Assembly: GCF_965363235.1 (NCBI RefSeq)
Contig: NC_134840.1
Location: forward strand, 92,268,416-92,332,415
DNA length: 64,000 bases
DNA from: Mytilus galloprovincialis
Lineage: Eukaryota; Mollusca; Bivalvia; Mytilida; Mytilidae
Direction: 5' to 3'
Numbering within the stretch: position 1 is the stretch's first letter; each line of letters opens with the position of its first letter. Shown piece after piece: positions 22,151-36,500 of this stretch. The translations under genes and the position numbers were made by a program. Under the pieces are notes generated by a model that saw only the letters and a program-made list of their open reading frames with translations, had not been told where the DNA came from and did not search any database.

Positions 22151-22420
22151 GGGGGGGGGGGGGGGGGGGGGGGGGGCTAGGATGAAATTTGAAAAAATAG
22201 GCACGACAGGAGTTTTGAGTGAAAAAAAGGCAGGATGAGACACTTTGCAAAAAAAAAAAAGGCAGGATGACAATTTAGGTAACAAAAGTCAGGATAAACT
22301 AATAAAAAAAAGGCAGGACCGAATAGAGTGAAAAATAAAAAGGCAGGACAGAGATTACAACTAAAAAAAATGCAGGACAAAATTTTTAATCGTAGCTACC
22401 CCCCCCCCCCCCCACCCCCT
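22151..22420. repeat. G-run / GGCAGGAY / C-run block (copy 2)
   Basis: Duplicate of 15,286-15,550, with the G run expanded to 26 bases, one A tract two bases longer, and a shorter C-rich end. Confidence 0.75.
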
Positions 22421-25380
22421 AAAAATCAAATGGTAGCTCCCTAAAATTCTCCAATAACAAGGTTTTACGACGGGTTGTACATAAACTTAAAATAGTCCAT
22501 GAAAATGAGGTCAATGATGAACCTTCTGCTTATAATATCCACGAATCAATTTATGTGCACGTCCTTGTCTCAGGTGGAGTATTGTTCAACTGGCAAGCAT
22601 AGCACATTCACCTCCTTATGGTCATTGAAACATCCATGACAATGGGGACAAGGTCAGATGAGCCCTCCATGCCAGACGTGCACATGCTGAATCAATTCAT
22701 ATGTCAAATATAACCTATTGCTTGTGGTATGAGAAAACATGTTTGCTCTATATATATAAGGCAGTGGCTATTTGACCGGCACCGGCAAAATAGCAAATTT
22801 GCTATTTAGCCGGCTCTAAATTATATCTAACTGGAATTAAAATTTAAGAATAATAATTAAGTATAAAAAAAAATTTTCTATTTAAAAACTTTTGTTACTG
22901 TTGCTCATATAAACACTTAAACTTCTTATCTAAAAAAAAAAAACAAATGGGAACACATCGAAAATTTGACAAAAATAAAAATATGGTGAATTTATTATAA
23001 ATAGAAGTGAAGTAATAAAATAAATTAAAAAGTAAAATACAAATATGATAATAGTCACTTTGTAGCTATTCCGGAAACTAGTATACTCTTTTCATTTACG
23101 GAACCAGCATTGTGATTGTGTTGCCGATGCAATCGCAGAATGGTCTTTCAGTACCATGAGAAGACTTACAAATGAGAAATACAATTATAATCAAGCGATT
23201 ATCTGGCTTGGTCTTTAAACAAAAACCGTGAAAAAATAAAAATTTCATCAGACACATTTTTTTTCAGTATAAGAAGGAAATGTTCCTTGATTTTTAGAAT
23301 TATATTTGAAAATGAAAAGGTGAAAAAAAGACTAAAACAAAGAGAAATGTAATTGTATTTATTTATGTATTTTCTCATTTGAAAAATAACATGTTAGTTG
23401 TACAGACGCTGCTCCTTATTATCCAATCTAGCTCAACCCAATACACATTAGAAGTTTGTTTTTCTCTAATTATTTTTTTTCTTCAAATTATTATATGATT
23501 TTTATGAGGTCATGTTAAGTTCCAGGAAATTGCGAGAATGCAGAATTTTTCACTTTTAACACCAGAGCTTCCAGGGGCCTTGAGGGGCCCCAAGACCCCT
23601 CGCCATATGACTTACATGTACCCCCGGCTTTAAGTACACATTATTTTGGCCTATATATAACTCAAACTTTAAGAGCAGAAAATGAGAAAAGGTAATAGAC
23701 GAGAAGTAATACCGTCATCATTTTTTGAAACTCTGCCACAAAATCATGCAAGTCAAAATATTGGACAAAAGAGTAAAGAGTTGTCAATCTTATTTTTTTT
23801 TGTACAAGTGCATTTACTTCGTAAACATGACCAGAATAGCAAACCCATTGACGAAAGACAAACTAACATTTGAATAAAGAAATGAATACATGTTAAACCA
23901 TTGATTTGTTTTTATTTCAAAGATGTAAACAATACGACTTGTGTACATAAAACTTGTTACATATGGGCAGTGTGAACGCTGTCTAAGTTGAATTATACAG
24001 CTCTATAGATATAACCCAATCTTTTTGCAGTTCTTCTGTGAATATTCACGAGTTGGTTGACCGTTATGGAATAACCGTTTCACAGATGATATCCAATATG
24101 TTTCTTAAGTCGCAACTACAATCCTCTTCCTTTTTCATGAATGTAACCTATTTACTGGGTTTGTAATAACATGAGCAACACGACGAGTGCCACATATGGA
24201 GCAGATTCTGCTAACCCTTCCGGAACACCTGAGATCACCCAAGTATTTGGTGGGGTTCAGTCTTTAGTTTTATATGTTGTTTCTTGTGTACAATAATTTG
24301 TCTGTTTGTCTTTTTCATTTTTAGCCATGGCGTTGGCAGTTTATTTTTGATTTATGAGTTTGACTGTTCCTCTAGTATCATTCGCCCCTCTTTTAACGTA
24401 TCAATGTCCATGGGAAATAATGGGAACTTTATTAAAGTGGAAGGAGTTGCAGTGGCTTACAAGCCCACATCTTGTGTGTGAGGTGATGAGCCTGAAGAAA
24501 AATTCCATATTCCTGTGTGAAAAAGAGACCTTTCCTAATGCAAGCTAGTTCTGAATTTACCTATTTCTCTGTTTCGTTTTGAATTTAACTGGGTTTTTAA
24601 AACACTTTCATGTAATTTCACAGGGTTTCTGTGCAGGAATACGTTCTTTTATTATACCTTTTTAAAATAGTAATTATTCTGTCCTTCGTCTGGCTCAAAA
24701 TGATGAATATTGCAAAGACTTCAAAACTTCTCTAGTACTAGTACATCATTTGGAGATGTATTGTATAGTTTATCACTGTATTTTATGAGTACTGCTCAAA
24801 AAGCATTTATAAATATTGTTTGAGGTAATACATGTACAATGAAATGATGGCTGATGTGGATTGTTTTCAACAAATTTTCAAGTCTGCCAATTTTTGTCAT
24901 GTTTATATAGACTGAGGATTTTTTTTATACCTTTTTAATAAAAGACATACTGTCTCTTTGTCCTTGAAATATGTAAATTGTGGGTTTGTTTTCTAAGTTT
25001 TTGTCAATCATAAGAAATTTTATTGTTGCACTCTTTAATATTTGGGTTATTAGGCTTTTTGTGTTGTTGCAAGGGGAAGGGGTAGGTTTTTTAAAAGAAC
25101 GTCATAAAGATATTCAAGCAATCATTTAGATCAAGATAAGCAATTTCATAAAACTTCTTCAGGTGTCTTCTCATGTACATGTACAAATACCCTGTATCCT
25201 TTGTTTTGAAAGCAATGATCCATAAAGAAACATTCGTTGCAGTATACATCCACTCCATAAGTTTGGGGAAGGAGGTATTTTGGCATAAAAAACAAGGACT
25301 CCATATAATGTGGTAAAATTTATGTAATATTGATCACATAATATTAATAGTGTTCTTTTGATCACGGAATATATACATAT

Positions 25381-27823
25381 CAATAGCTACAAGCAATGTA
25401 CATAAATATATGTACAAATAAAAAATATGAAATTAACAATGTGAAAATATGAAATAAACATTCATAGCACATAAATATAAACTGTAAATATTTTTATATT
25501 AATGAGAAAAGTCAGCACATTCACCTTATTAAAATATTTCTGTCATCCATATTTTAAGTGCATACATTCATTTAAACTTCAGTACTTTTAAATTGATTAT
25601 TCATATTTTATTTATTTCATATATCAAATCGCCGATTTTCATACTTATCACAATTTTTTCAATCTTGAATTTTCGGCTTTGTGAAAAACTGATATGTTCC
25701 AGTTTGAAAGAAAAAAAGATTTGAAAACAACTTCTCATCTAATACACAAAATGTGCAGATATCAGTTATAAAAGAATCTTTTGGGCAATTAAATTCTTTC
25801 TTTATTCTACTTCAAAGCTCAACAACCATTTAAACTTATAACAAGTATCAATTTGTACTTATGGTGCATTAAAAAGGAAGACATTTGGTCATTTAATGAC
25901 CCAAAGCCAAAATCAATTTACAAATCTTCAATTTTGATATGATAAATGTTTGCCTCTTTAAGGGTGTGTAGTCATACCGGATGTAGAGATATCAAATTGA
26001 CTTTCATAAACAGTTTTTTATTGCTGACTATACATAATTCTAATAATGGTAATGTGTAGCACGAGCTACAGCATATATATATTTTTACATATTTTATATA
26101 AAAATTAATATGGTTTAACCTTGTATTTATGATTTTTTTTTTAATAATTTTTATTTATAAGATGTTAACGTTAACTAAACAAACATGATAAACATTAAGA
26201 ACTTTATGATTGTAAATGACACATCTCTAAGTGAAAATTGTTTTGAGAGTTTTGTCTGTTGCTAATGAAACAAACATCTCACTGAAGTCATAAGTCAAGT
26301 AAACAAAGCACAATTCTTTGACCATTATTTATGATCTCCCATGACATTTATGAAGTGAAGGTAGACCAAAATTAAGGGACACAACTTATTTTAGTTCCCT
26401 TTCACAAGAAAGCTTTAAAAAGTAATAATGAACTTTCTATTTACTGATTTAAAGAGTTCTCTCCCTTGGGTCTACCTCTTAAATGTTAAATGATATTTCT
26501 AGAGTATTCATCTAAGTCTCATTCTGAGGTATTTTTCAATCTAAAAAGCTCCCATTTAAAGCAAAGGAAAATAGATAAGAATTGTACACAAGAAAGTTTA
26601 AGATTAAGGTACACTATATGGATGAAAAAGTATTCAATCTATATGGGCAATACAGAGAAAAAAATTCTGACAAATTTGGTAAACAAAGAAAATCATTCCT
26701 TTGGAAATTTTTCAAATTTTACAAATTATTTCTATTCACAGCAAAATAACAACAACAATCTACAAATAAATAAACAAGTAACAAAATGTAAAATTCAAAC
26801 AGTATCAATAAAACATAACACCATTAAACATGGCATTCACAACTAACCAGTACTAGCTAGCTTTTATTACTGTATTTGGTCGTGTATAGTCTGCCACTTT
26901 TTTTAAACTTATTTATGTAGTTAGTACAAGGAGTGCGGATAATACACAACTATAGATGGTTTTCGATTAACCAACAAAATTTAAGTTTTATCTCACAGAT
27001 GAGAATGACCCTCCTGTTTTATCTTTTTCAGACATACTTTCTTCCTTTTTTGAAAAGAAAAGAAAAATGTCAATCTAGCAATTACTTTAAAGAAATTGAC
27101 ACTTTATTTATACATCAGATTGTTTACTTTTAAGTTATACTAGGAATAGTGAGAAAACCCCTACAAACATAGATAAGACCAAGCATCAATTTGGCTTTTT
27201 TTTCATACTGAAATCAAAATGTGAATGTTTATTTTGGTCTTTAAATTATCTGCAAGAAATATCCTCCTACTGAATCAGACATACTGCAAGACTTGCATAA
27301 CAAACACATTCAATTCTTAATCATAGTAACAGTTCATTTATCAGATAACAAACATAAAACTATGTTTTAATGATTTGGTGTTTCAATTAATCTTTTTATT
27401 TCAGAAGTTTGTTTTATAAGATGAATTGTAGATGACATATACTTTTTAATTCACTGTAGTTAAGAGGTCTGTGGTAACCAAAATTTTCAACAAGCTGTAG
27501 CCTCAGCTTGGGTTCACAATCAATTTTCGAGGTTTTTATCTCTTTAAAATTAAGACCGAGCTCGCAAAAACATAATCTTATACTGTGAATTCATTTATTT
27601 TTGCAGAAAGCAATTTCTGTGGATCATGGAAAATTATGCTCACATGGACATTTGATTTTTTTTTTCTTTTGCCACAGCGTGCATACAAGCTGATAGATAT
27701 TTCACACTTCATTAAACATTGAATTCATTATTAACCTTTACAACTCAAATATGTCTCTCACAAGAATAATGGTATCCTCAGTATAAATATCCTTTGTTAA
27801 AAATAGGAATTTCCAATATATAT
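25381..27823. other. Unique AT-rich DNA, no gene seen
   Basis: Frames here (for example 26,490-26,846) are Asn/Lys/Ile-rich and have no family features. The sequence could include distal 3' UTR of the minus-strand AGFG gene, but nothing decides that. Confidence 0.5.
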
Positions 27824-28009
27824 TAGGGCTATTCCAGAAAAAAATGTACGGGGGGGGGGGGAAGGCACATTATATTAATAATACATGGGTGGTGGGTATC
27901 AGAGCTACTTTTCACACTATAATTCTCAATTACAATTGTCTGGGTGGCAGGTGCTGACATAAACTGCCTTCCAACACCCCCATACTTTTTTTTCTGGAAT
28001 AGCCCTTAA
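27824..28009. mobile_element. MITE with AGGGCTATTCCAGAAAAA ends
   Basis: AGGGCTATTCCAGAAAAAAA at the left is inverted at the right as TTTTTTTTCTGGAATAGCCC. Similarity continues through GTACGGGGG...GGAAGGCA and its complement, giving arms of about 43 bases. TTA at the left edge and TAA at the right would fit a three-base target of the PIF/Harbinger type. An internal G run of 12 lies in the left arm. Confidence 0.8.
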
Positions 28010-30538
28010 TGGAAATTGGAAGACTTGACTAATACTTTAAAAGCAGAATTATTGACAAATAAACAAACGTAACTTCATAAAACTGTACTGTTTGTAATCA
28101 CCGAAGTATTATGCTTTAAGTTTTCTTTCTTTCACTTGCACCATGGCTACTTGTATACGGTACTACTTTCTGAATTTAAAAAAAAAAACAGTAATTTTGA
28201 AGTAATAACTCATGAATTGCTTTTTTTCCAACATGTATAAAACAATAATATAATGTCAGATGTGCTACAACTTCTAGTGATGATGATGTGAATGATGAAA
28301 AACACATTGAATTCTATTATTAAAATAAATCTCATTCTCACAAACTACACAGCACATTTTTTCCTCTAACACACTTATTCCCATACTTTTATACTTTATT
28401 GCAAAATGTTTATACCCTTGCTGGGGAACAGAAGCCTTTTGTGAGCTTATATTTTCTTTTACAATTTTCAGCCATAAATGGTGAAAGACAATTAATCTTT
28501 GGATAGAACAACATTTACTTGCTAAGCCAAGATTTCTCCGCATTGCAACAATATGGATACTTTTAAATTTTAGTTTGAATACCTACTATTGGAAAAGTAC
28601 ATTTCTCTAAAAAGTTATTCTTGATTGACAGCTGATTTTTAGTGTAGAGTTAAACTGCAATTTTCAATTAAATCACACCTATCATTCAGCACACTAACAT
28701 TCAAGCAAACTTTGAACAGACTTTGGCACACATCTCACAACAACTCATATCATCTCACAACCATTTCTATCAACCCTCTTGTCATATTCAATACATGTAT
28801 CATCATAAAAGTCTGCATTCATTTATATTTGTGGATAACCATTTTTTTCATGGATTGAGAAACAATTCATTAATTCGTGTATATTGGATTTCGTGTTTTT
28901 GCCAAAGTCTGCATACAAGGAAGCCTTTAGAAAATTTACAAAAACATTTCAATAGTGGTTCACCTTTAACCACAAAATCCACGAAAATTGGTATCCAACG
29001 AAAAAAAAATAATAAACAGTATAGCATACTAAGCATACATTTCAAGTACATATACATTTCGTAATTGAAACCATTTTTCATTTTTACAAATGATCTGAAT
29101 ATTTGTTACATGTGTTATTTCATGGTAATAAATCAGACAATGGTTATTAAAGAAAAATATTGGGAAGAACTTAAATAATTTCTTGTTCAACATGTCAATT
29201 ATTTGGTTCTTATTCTCTCCACCCCACCCCATCCCCAAGAAAAACAAAATGTCTCTCCTGCTAAAGGAATAAACATTTATACAGACAAAAGCTCTTATTC
29301 CTGCGGTACTTCTTGGAATAACTTAACCCAATTCTAAGATTGTCCTTGTCATAGTTTTGGTAAAGATTTAAAAGAACTTGTGGAATGTTTTTTGTCTTCT
29401 ATCAACAAACAAACAAAAAAGAACAAACGAAATACAAGAACACAAAACTGCATGCATTTAAAATCACACATTTAAATCATTTCATTTGGTAAGTTACAAT
29501 CATTTTGCATCATATAACTTGATTTTATTGAGAGCTTGGTCACTTTGTCTTCGTTTTAAATAAGTTTGATCTATTTCTATTTCCACACCTGTTTTTATTA
29601 AAAAGCTCTAAATGAAAAAGCAGTTAACATATATAGTTTATGGTTGTAACCTGATTAAACTGGGCATTCCAATCTAATCAACAACAGAAACACACCTCTG
29701 AAAAGGCCATTGACCAATAGAGCGCTGAATACATTGAGTTGACAAAGCCAAAACATTTGATTTTAATACACCTCTGAAAAGGCCATTGACCAATAGATCG
29801 CTGAATACATGAGTTGACAAAGCCAAAACATTTGCTTTTAGTAAATTGCTATCACTGACTAAAATGAATGAAATATATATATTCATAAATTACCCTATAT
29901 ATTTAAACTATATATTATGAAACTTATGAAGGAAAGACAAGATCTTTATAAATAACAAATGATTCTTACGTATGAAAATATTTGTCTTTGTTCATTCAAT
30001 AGTATTAAAGCTGTCTATACATAGGACTAATAGAGTTAAACCACCCAATTTGCAAGCAATTCATTGACACAACAGTCATGAGTATAAAAATAATGTTATA
30101 GTGTTATCAAACTTGAATCGTCACATAAATGAATACATGAACAAAGTAAGAAGAAAATTGCAAAAATGAATCAACATGAAGTTGGCCACACAGTGCCACA
30201 CGAAAATATGTTTGTTTACAGTGAAAAATCTAATGCCTTATTTTTTCTCCATACTCAGTTACAGTTAACATTACATATATCTTCTATTAATGCAAGTATG
30301 ATTTTTTTCTTCCTTTATTTTTTTTGTACTTTTTTACTGACTAGAGTTACACTTGATGATATTTGAATCTCGTCTGTCGAAAATAACATGAACAAAATAT
30401 TTTGCTTAGCTGTCTGCTAATATTGTGCATGACACATGTACATCATGTTGTTTCGAAACATGTTTTCCTACGTCTTCAAACATGAAATTCTCCTTGTCGA
30501 GTGGTGATTATTTAAATTGTATATATCTATTATCATCA
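28010..30538. other. Probable 3' flank or 3' UTR of AGFG; no separate gene
   Basis: There are no convincing exons. The first AATAAA-type signal on the minus strand downstream of the AGFG stop is not decisive because several occur (for example TTTATT on the plus strand near 30,314). Confidence 0.4.
29693..29842. repeat. 76-bp tandem duplication
   Basis: CACCTCTGAAAAGGCCATTG starts both units (29,693 and 29,769). They differ by a few bases and one small length change. Confidence 0.9.
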
Positions 30539-30595
30539 TCATAAGAAAGGATTAGTTGAATTTGTTTTTGGTGCTATTGGCTGGGTGGCAGCAGA
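30539..30595 (-). CDS. AGFG1: AGFG exon 9: last coding exon
   Basis: After TTTTTCAG the frame reads SAATQPIAPKTNSTNPFL and stops (TGA at 30,541-30,539). The last five residues, TNPFL, are identical to the human AGFG1 C-terminus, which strongly supports splicing from ATG|GTAGGT of the previous exon rather than read-through to the nearby stop. Confidence 0.9.
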   Translation of the reverse strand, partial: SAATQPIAPKTNSTNPFL

Positions 30596-33500
30596 CTGAA
30601 AAAGAAAACAAAACCCATACATATATATTATAAATATATACAGTTGTAGGTTTATAAATCAAAGCCAAACAATTTGGCAATATGAACATCATGATCAAAA
30701 TTGTTTTGTTTTTTTTGCTTGTAATATTTTACTTCGAAGAGATACAGGAAGGAAATTGATTAAACTCAAATTCTTTTTATGACATTCCAAATTCAAAAGG
30801 ATACCTTTATAAATCATTTTACTGTCTATGATGGGCAATACTAAAATATCCATGCCATGCACATTCACATGTAAATGTAGCTCATCAAATGATTATATCT
30901 GCAGACAAAAGAAATTTAACCTACCATGAATGGATTAGCACTAGGAGCAGGTTGACCCCAACCACCAAATCCACCTGGCTGTGCAGCTGGGAATCCTTGC
31001 TGTTGTCCAAATCCACCAGGATTTCCTCCCATTTTATTTGACTGTGTTGATGGTGTTGTCATTGTATTTCCATAGTTTGCAGGAACTGGTTGTCCCCCAA
31101 ATCCTGCAGCACTTGAAAACCCTCCATTTTGCATGTGAAACTGTCCAAAACCTTGCTGTTGTTGACCCCCTCCCCACCCAGCTTGTTGTCCACCAAAACC
31201 TGCAGCAGGTTGCGCCTGCTGTCCAAATCCAGCAGGTTGTCCCCCAAAACTAGCACTAACAGGTGTTTGGTTAAATCCTCCAGGAGCTGGTTGCCCATGC
31301 TGTCCAAAACCTGCAGATTGTTGTCCGAAACCAGCAGCTTGCTGTCCAAATCCTGCAGCTGAACTGACAGGCTGCCCAAACCCTGATGGCTGTCCAAATG
31401 CTGGCTGCTGAGCAGGTTGTCCAAATCCAGTCGGCTGTTGTTGCCCAAACCCTTGCATTTGATTAGTTACTTGTGTTTGCCCAAAACCTCCTGGTTGCCC
31501 TCCTCCAAATGGATTACTAACACCAGCTCCTCCTTGTGATGCACTAGATACAGCACCTCCAAAAGGATTTGGTGTTCCACCTATAGAAGAAACAAATTAA
31601 TTTATATTTAATAATGGACTTCAGATTGTTATTTCAAATTCAATCAAAATGTATTCTTTAACATAACTTAACCTGCAACTTGGCCCCCTCAAGTTATAGC
31701 GTGTTATGATTGTTATCATACTCTCTATTTTTTCTATAAGGATGTATATTTTAAACATTTTGCACTGTTTTACAAACCTTTTTCTTTTGCTCAAAAATTA
31801 TCTGCTTATTCTTAAAATTGATATTATTCATAAGTAAGCAAAAAGTAAATGAAACATATTTAATCTATTGCTGAAGTCTTGGATAATCAATTTATTGACC
31901 ACAGGGTCCTGGACCTTAAATTCACTAATCCTTAGGTCATTAAAATGGTTCTATCATGCCCATTAAACAAGGATTTGATTGATTGGTGTTCAACACTATT
32001 GTGCTATTTCGTTAAAGTTAGTTTTTTATTGGTGGAGGAAGCTGGAGTTCCAGGAGAGAACCACCAATCTTTGGTAGGAAAACATTGGGTTGGCAGAAAA
32101 AAACAAATGCACCAGGTATAATGTATATACAAATGTGTATGAATTGTTAATTAGATAACTTCAATCCCATCACCTTTGAATATATTTGTTTAATATAAAA
32201 TATAGTTACAAAATATGCACTAAGAAAAGGAATATTTCATCTTTTCATTCTGAAAATTCAATTATATACATTTATTTCCCGTGCCTGAGGGAGATATTTA
32301 TATTTGTTCACCAAAGAAAAATCATATTTCACAAGGGCATCGCTGGAGGGAAATATGACTTTTCAATGTGAACAAAAATTCCTATCTCATGAAGCCAAGG
32401 GAAATGAATGTTTTATTCCACTGCCTAAACTTTTTTTTACTTAGTTGTCTTCTTATCCATGTTGTTTTACAAATAAACACAACAAACACAATGATAATCA
32501 GTACCGATTTTAAAATTTATCAAAATCAACATGCAGTGGAATAATATTTAATATTTTCAAAAACACAAAATCCCCTTCTCAATGGTCTCAAATTTTCCTC
32601 TAGTTGGGGAGGTTGTGGGTTTAATCCATGAGACTAACCAAATCAAACCAAAAACTTGAAAATATGTATTTGATGCTTCTGTCATAAGCAAGTGGCATAA
32701 GAAGTAAGCACACTAACTGCTTGTCCCGGATTCAGACTAATAGTTGCAGGTAGGGTAACATGTATTTCTGCAGACTGCAAATTATTGTAACAAGAGTGCA
32801 CACGCTGAACTGTCTCGCCTTCTTTACTAATTATTGATATTATGTTGATAGTCCTAAGTATAAAACTTTATTAAAAACTGTCACATAAACTTAGCATTAA
32901 CCAAGATAACTAAACAAAGACCAATGAACCATGAAAATGAGGTCAAGGTCAGATGAACCATGCCAGGCAGACATGTACAGCTAACAATGCTTCCATACAA
33001 CAAATATAGTTGACCTATTACTTATAGTTTAAGAAAAATAGACCAAAACACAAAAACTTAACACTGAGCAATGAACGTGAAAATGAGGTCGAGGTCAAAT
33101 AAAACCTGCGGGACTGACATATAGATCATAAAATATTTCCATACACCAAATATAGTTGACCTATGGCATATAGTATTAGATAAAAAGACCAAAACTCAAA
33201 AACTTAACTTTGACCACTCAACCATGAAAATGAGCTTAAGGTCAGATGACATCTGCCCTCTAGACATGTACATCTTACAATCATTCCATACAACAAATAT
33301 AGTAGATCTATTATTGCATAAAGTATGAGAAAAACAGACCAAAACACAAAAACTTAACTATAACCACTGAACCATGAAAATGAGGTCAAGGTCAGATGAC
33401 ACCTGCCAGTTGGACATGTACACCTTACAGTCCTTCCATACACCGAATATACTAGACCTATTGCTTATAGTATCTGAGATATGGACTTGACCACCAAAAC

Positions 33501-36500
33501 TTAACCTTGTTCACTGATCCATGAAATGAGGTCGAGGTCAAGTGAAAACTGTCTGACGGGCATGAGGACCTTGCAAGGTACGCATATACCAAATATAATT
33601 ATCCTATTACTTATGATAAGAGAGAATTCAACATTACAAAAAATCTGAACTTTTTTTTCAAGTGGTCACTGAACCATGAAAATGAGGTCAAGGACATTTG
33701 ACATGTTACTGACGGAAACTTCGTAACATGAGGCATCTATATACAAAGTATGAAGCATCCAGGTCTTCCACCCTCTAAAATATAAAGCTTTTAAAAAGTT
33801 AGCTAACGCCGCCGCCGTAGCCGCCGTAGCCGCCGCCGCCGCCGGATCACTATCCCTATGTCGAGCTTTCTGCAACAAAAGTTGCAGGCTCGACAAAAAT
33901 CTGGCTCAACATTTCCTATTACAAAATAGCATTCTCAACTTTATAGTCATATAACATCAAAATGTTTTTATCTAAAATATAAATTTAACTTGCCACTGGT
34001 TGTTTAACAGCCATCCATCATAAAATATATAAATTCTATTTTAATCACTTTTATTGATTATTAGTAATCACATTTTTTGTAAATCACTTGCAAATAAAAA
34101 CAAAACATGCCTTTTTCATTCAAATGAAAAGCCATCATTACATCTGATTTCAATTAGTAAGCATTACTCAAGCTTCAATGTTAAACAAAATTAAAGAGAA
34201 GCAAACATATTGCATAACAAAGATGCAGAATAATTTGTTGATGAACATTACATCCTTCTTTATTTTCCTTTAATCACATATCATTGTTTTTAGTTCATAT
34301 TAAAGAAAGTCATAACTTTTTAACTTGCCTTTTTTGGGCGAAAATGGTGTTGAAATCATTTCAACTTTGGAACTTATTTGACCTGCGATATGATTTGACT
34401 AGAGGGCCACTTACTAGAGGGCCACTTATAAGTCTTTGCAGACAAAATATGTGTAAAATAGGTGTCTGGTGTATATTATCTTTGATTACTTTTACTCTTT
34501 TGAGCTCTTCTAATCCAAACTTCAAATTTTCATTTTTTTTAAATTTATAAATGTTCCAAATATTGAATGAAATCATTGGCCACCTACTGTAACTATACAT
34601 GTAAATTCAATTGGTCATTGCAAAACGAAATCTTTTTTAAGAATGTTAAAACCATGAAAAATTCATTTTAAACATATTTAGTTACTTGATCCAAATACTG
34701 GTATTGAAATCTTAGAAGGCAAATGCCATACTTGTGTTCCAACTAACTTTGAATAGTATGGAAGAGGCATCCTAATTGTATTTTAGCTACTGGCCCTTAC
34801 GCAGTGGGCAGCTCCATTATAAGAGCCACTAACTAAACTTTTGGTATCAACTTTCTTTCTCTAAAATAGTATTTGAATTTTGTTGTTCAACCATCCATAT
34901 ATTTTTCATCAATATAATCATACTATAACTATAGCATAATATAATAATACATGTAATAAAATAACAGGCCCTGAACTGAAAACTAAAAGAAGAATTTTAA
35001 AAACATATGCATAATGCCCAAATTTATCATGAAGACTTAAGGTGGTTCAGCTCAAATTACTTTTGATATTGATTTTATTGTAAAGTTGAACATAGTTGGT
35101 TTTGGATGACTTCCTTTGTAATAAAACTCCAATGATAATCTTCCAACCAAACAGTATTACTCTGTTTAAAAGTTTATTTACTCAACAGTATCAAAAGTGA
35201 GTTATAGCTGAATAACCTTGTGTTTTTTATTTACTCAACATCTCAAACTTTATTTTTAAATTATTAAAATTCCAAATTTCAAATAAAAAATGCATCTTTC
35301 ATGATAAATCTTATTTTTTAGGCTTCATAACAAGGCAATGCAAAAATTCATTCATGCACCAAAATGAATGTTTACTGTACCATAATCAGTGAAAAACGGA
35401 TTGCCTGGTTTTCCTACAGGTACATGATGGGCAAAAAACTGTCCTAGCAAAATAATCATATAAATACAATAATAATTTAAAAATGACACATTTTATGGAA
35501 AATATTAAATAATATTAAATATTTTCCCCTTTAATATCATTTATCCTGGTGATAAATGAATCATCATAAGTGCTTTTTTAAATTTAAATTTTCTTCATTA
35601 TTTTTTTTTTTTATATAAATTACTAGTTACATTTACCATTAGGATTGTTAATCGACAAAACAAAATGGGAGAACAATTTCCCCTACATAGACTTTTCCAA
35701 TTTTCCCTATATAAAATTTTCCAAAAGCATGAGAAAAAAAAAGATACAACCCTTAAACCTATCCAATATCTTTATAAAATTTCATGATAATCTATAAGTT
35801 ATTATTAATGGCCAAAAGGTTTTCAAGTTTCTTAGTTACTATTAATTAATATTGTGTGCATTTATTATTGCGATTTTGTCATTTTAGACTTAAATGAGAT
35901 TTTAATTTTTACGATTTTGAGAAAAATCCTGTTTAATTCATACACAATATTTCAAAAGGCGAGTTTAAATTATTGCGTTTACAACTCTGTCACATTTTTC
36001 GCAATAATAAAAAACTCGCATTACTTTCTGAATTTATAGTATCTTTCTGCCCACCTTAATTTATTTTTCCTATTCCATTAGTTTTAAAGTTGTATTTGTC
36101 AATTAATCAGTCTCAAATAAATATTCAACCATTTATTAGTAAAAGCACAAAGTTATTAACATAAACCAATCGTTATCCCCTTCCAATAGCGTGTGAATTT
36201 TTTAAAATGCATATATCTAATATTCTAATTTAATTTTCTTTTACCTGCGCCAGGAAAAGCATTTGTTGAACTTGATGTGTTAGTCGGTGACATCCAATCA
36301 ACTCCTTGATTAGTAGATGATGCCGTACTAGTGCTGTTCCAGCTAACTCCCTGACCACCACTACTGCTATTCCAATTAAGACTACCACCCCCAGCAGAAG
36401 TATTAGCTCCGCCTCCTCCCCAACTTATTTCTGAACTTGATCCTCCAGCCCAGTTGACATTTGAACTAACCGGTGCAGGTGCCGAGGACAAGGGTGAGGA

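Larger units (their letters stand above)
18512..25380. repeat. 6.86-kb tandem segmental duplication, copy 2
   Basis: This is the second copy of the unit at 11,648-18,511 and carries the same internal features about 6,864-6,869 bases downstream. The G run after the GTCGACAG arrays is 26 bases here against 15 in copy 1, and the C run region is shorter. Similarity stops at 25,380, where unique sequence (CAATAGCTACAAGC) starts. Confidence 0.95.

Noticed and set aside
30981-31448. Long frames on both strands across the FG-repeat exon
   Set aside because: The regular GFGQ codons leave other frames open; only the minus-strand frame joins correctly to flanking exons and matches AGFG.
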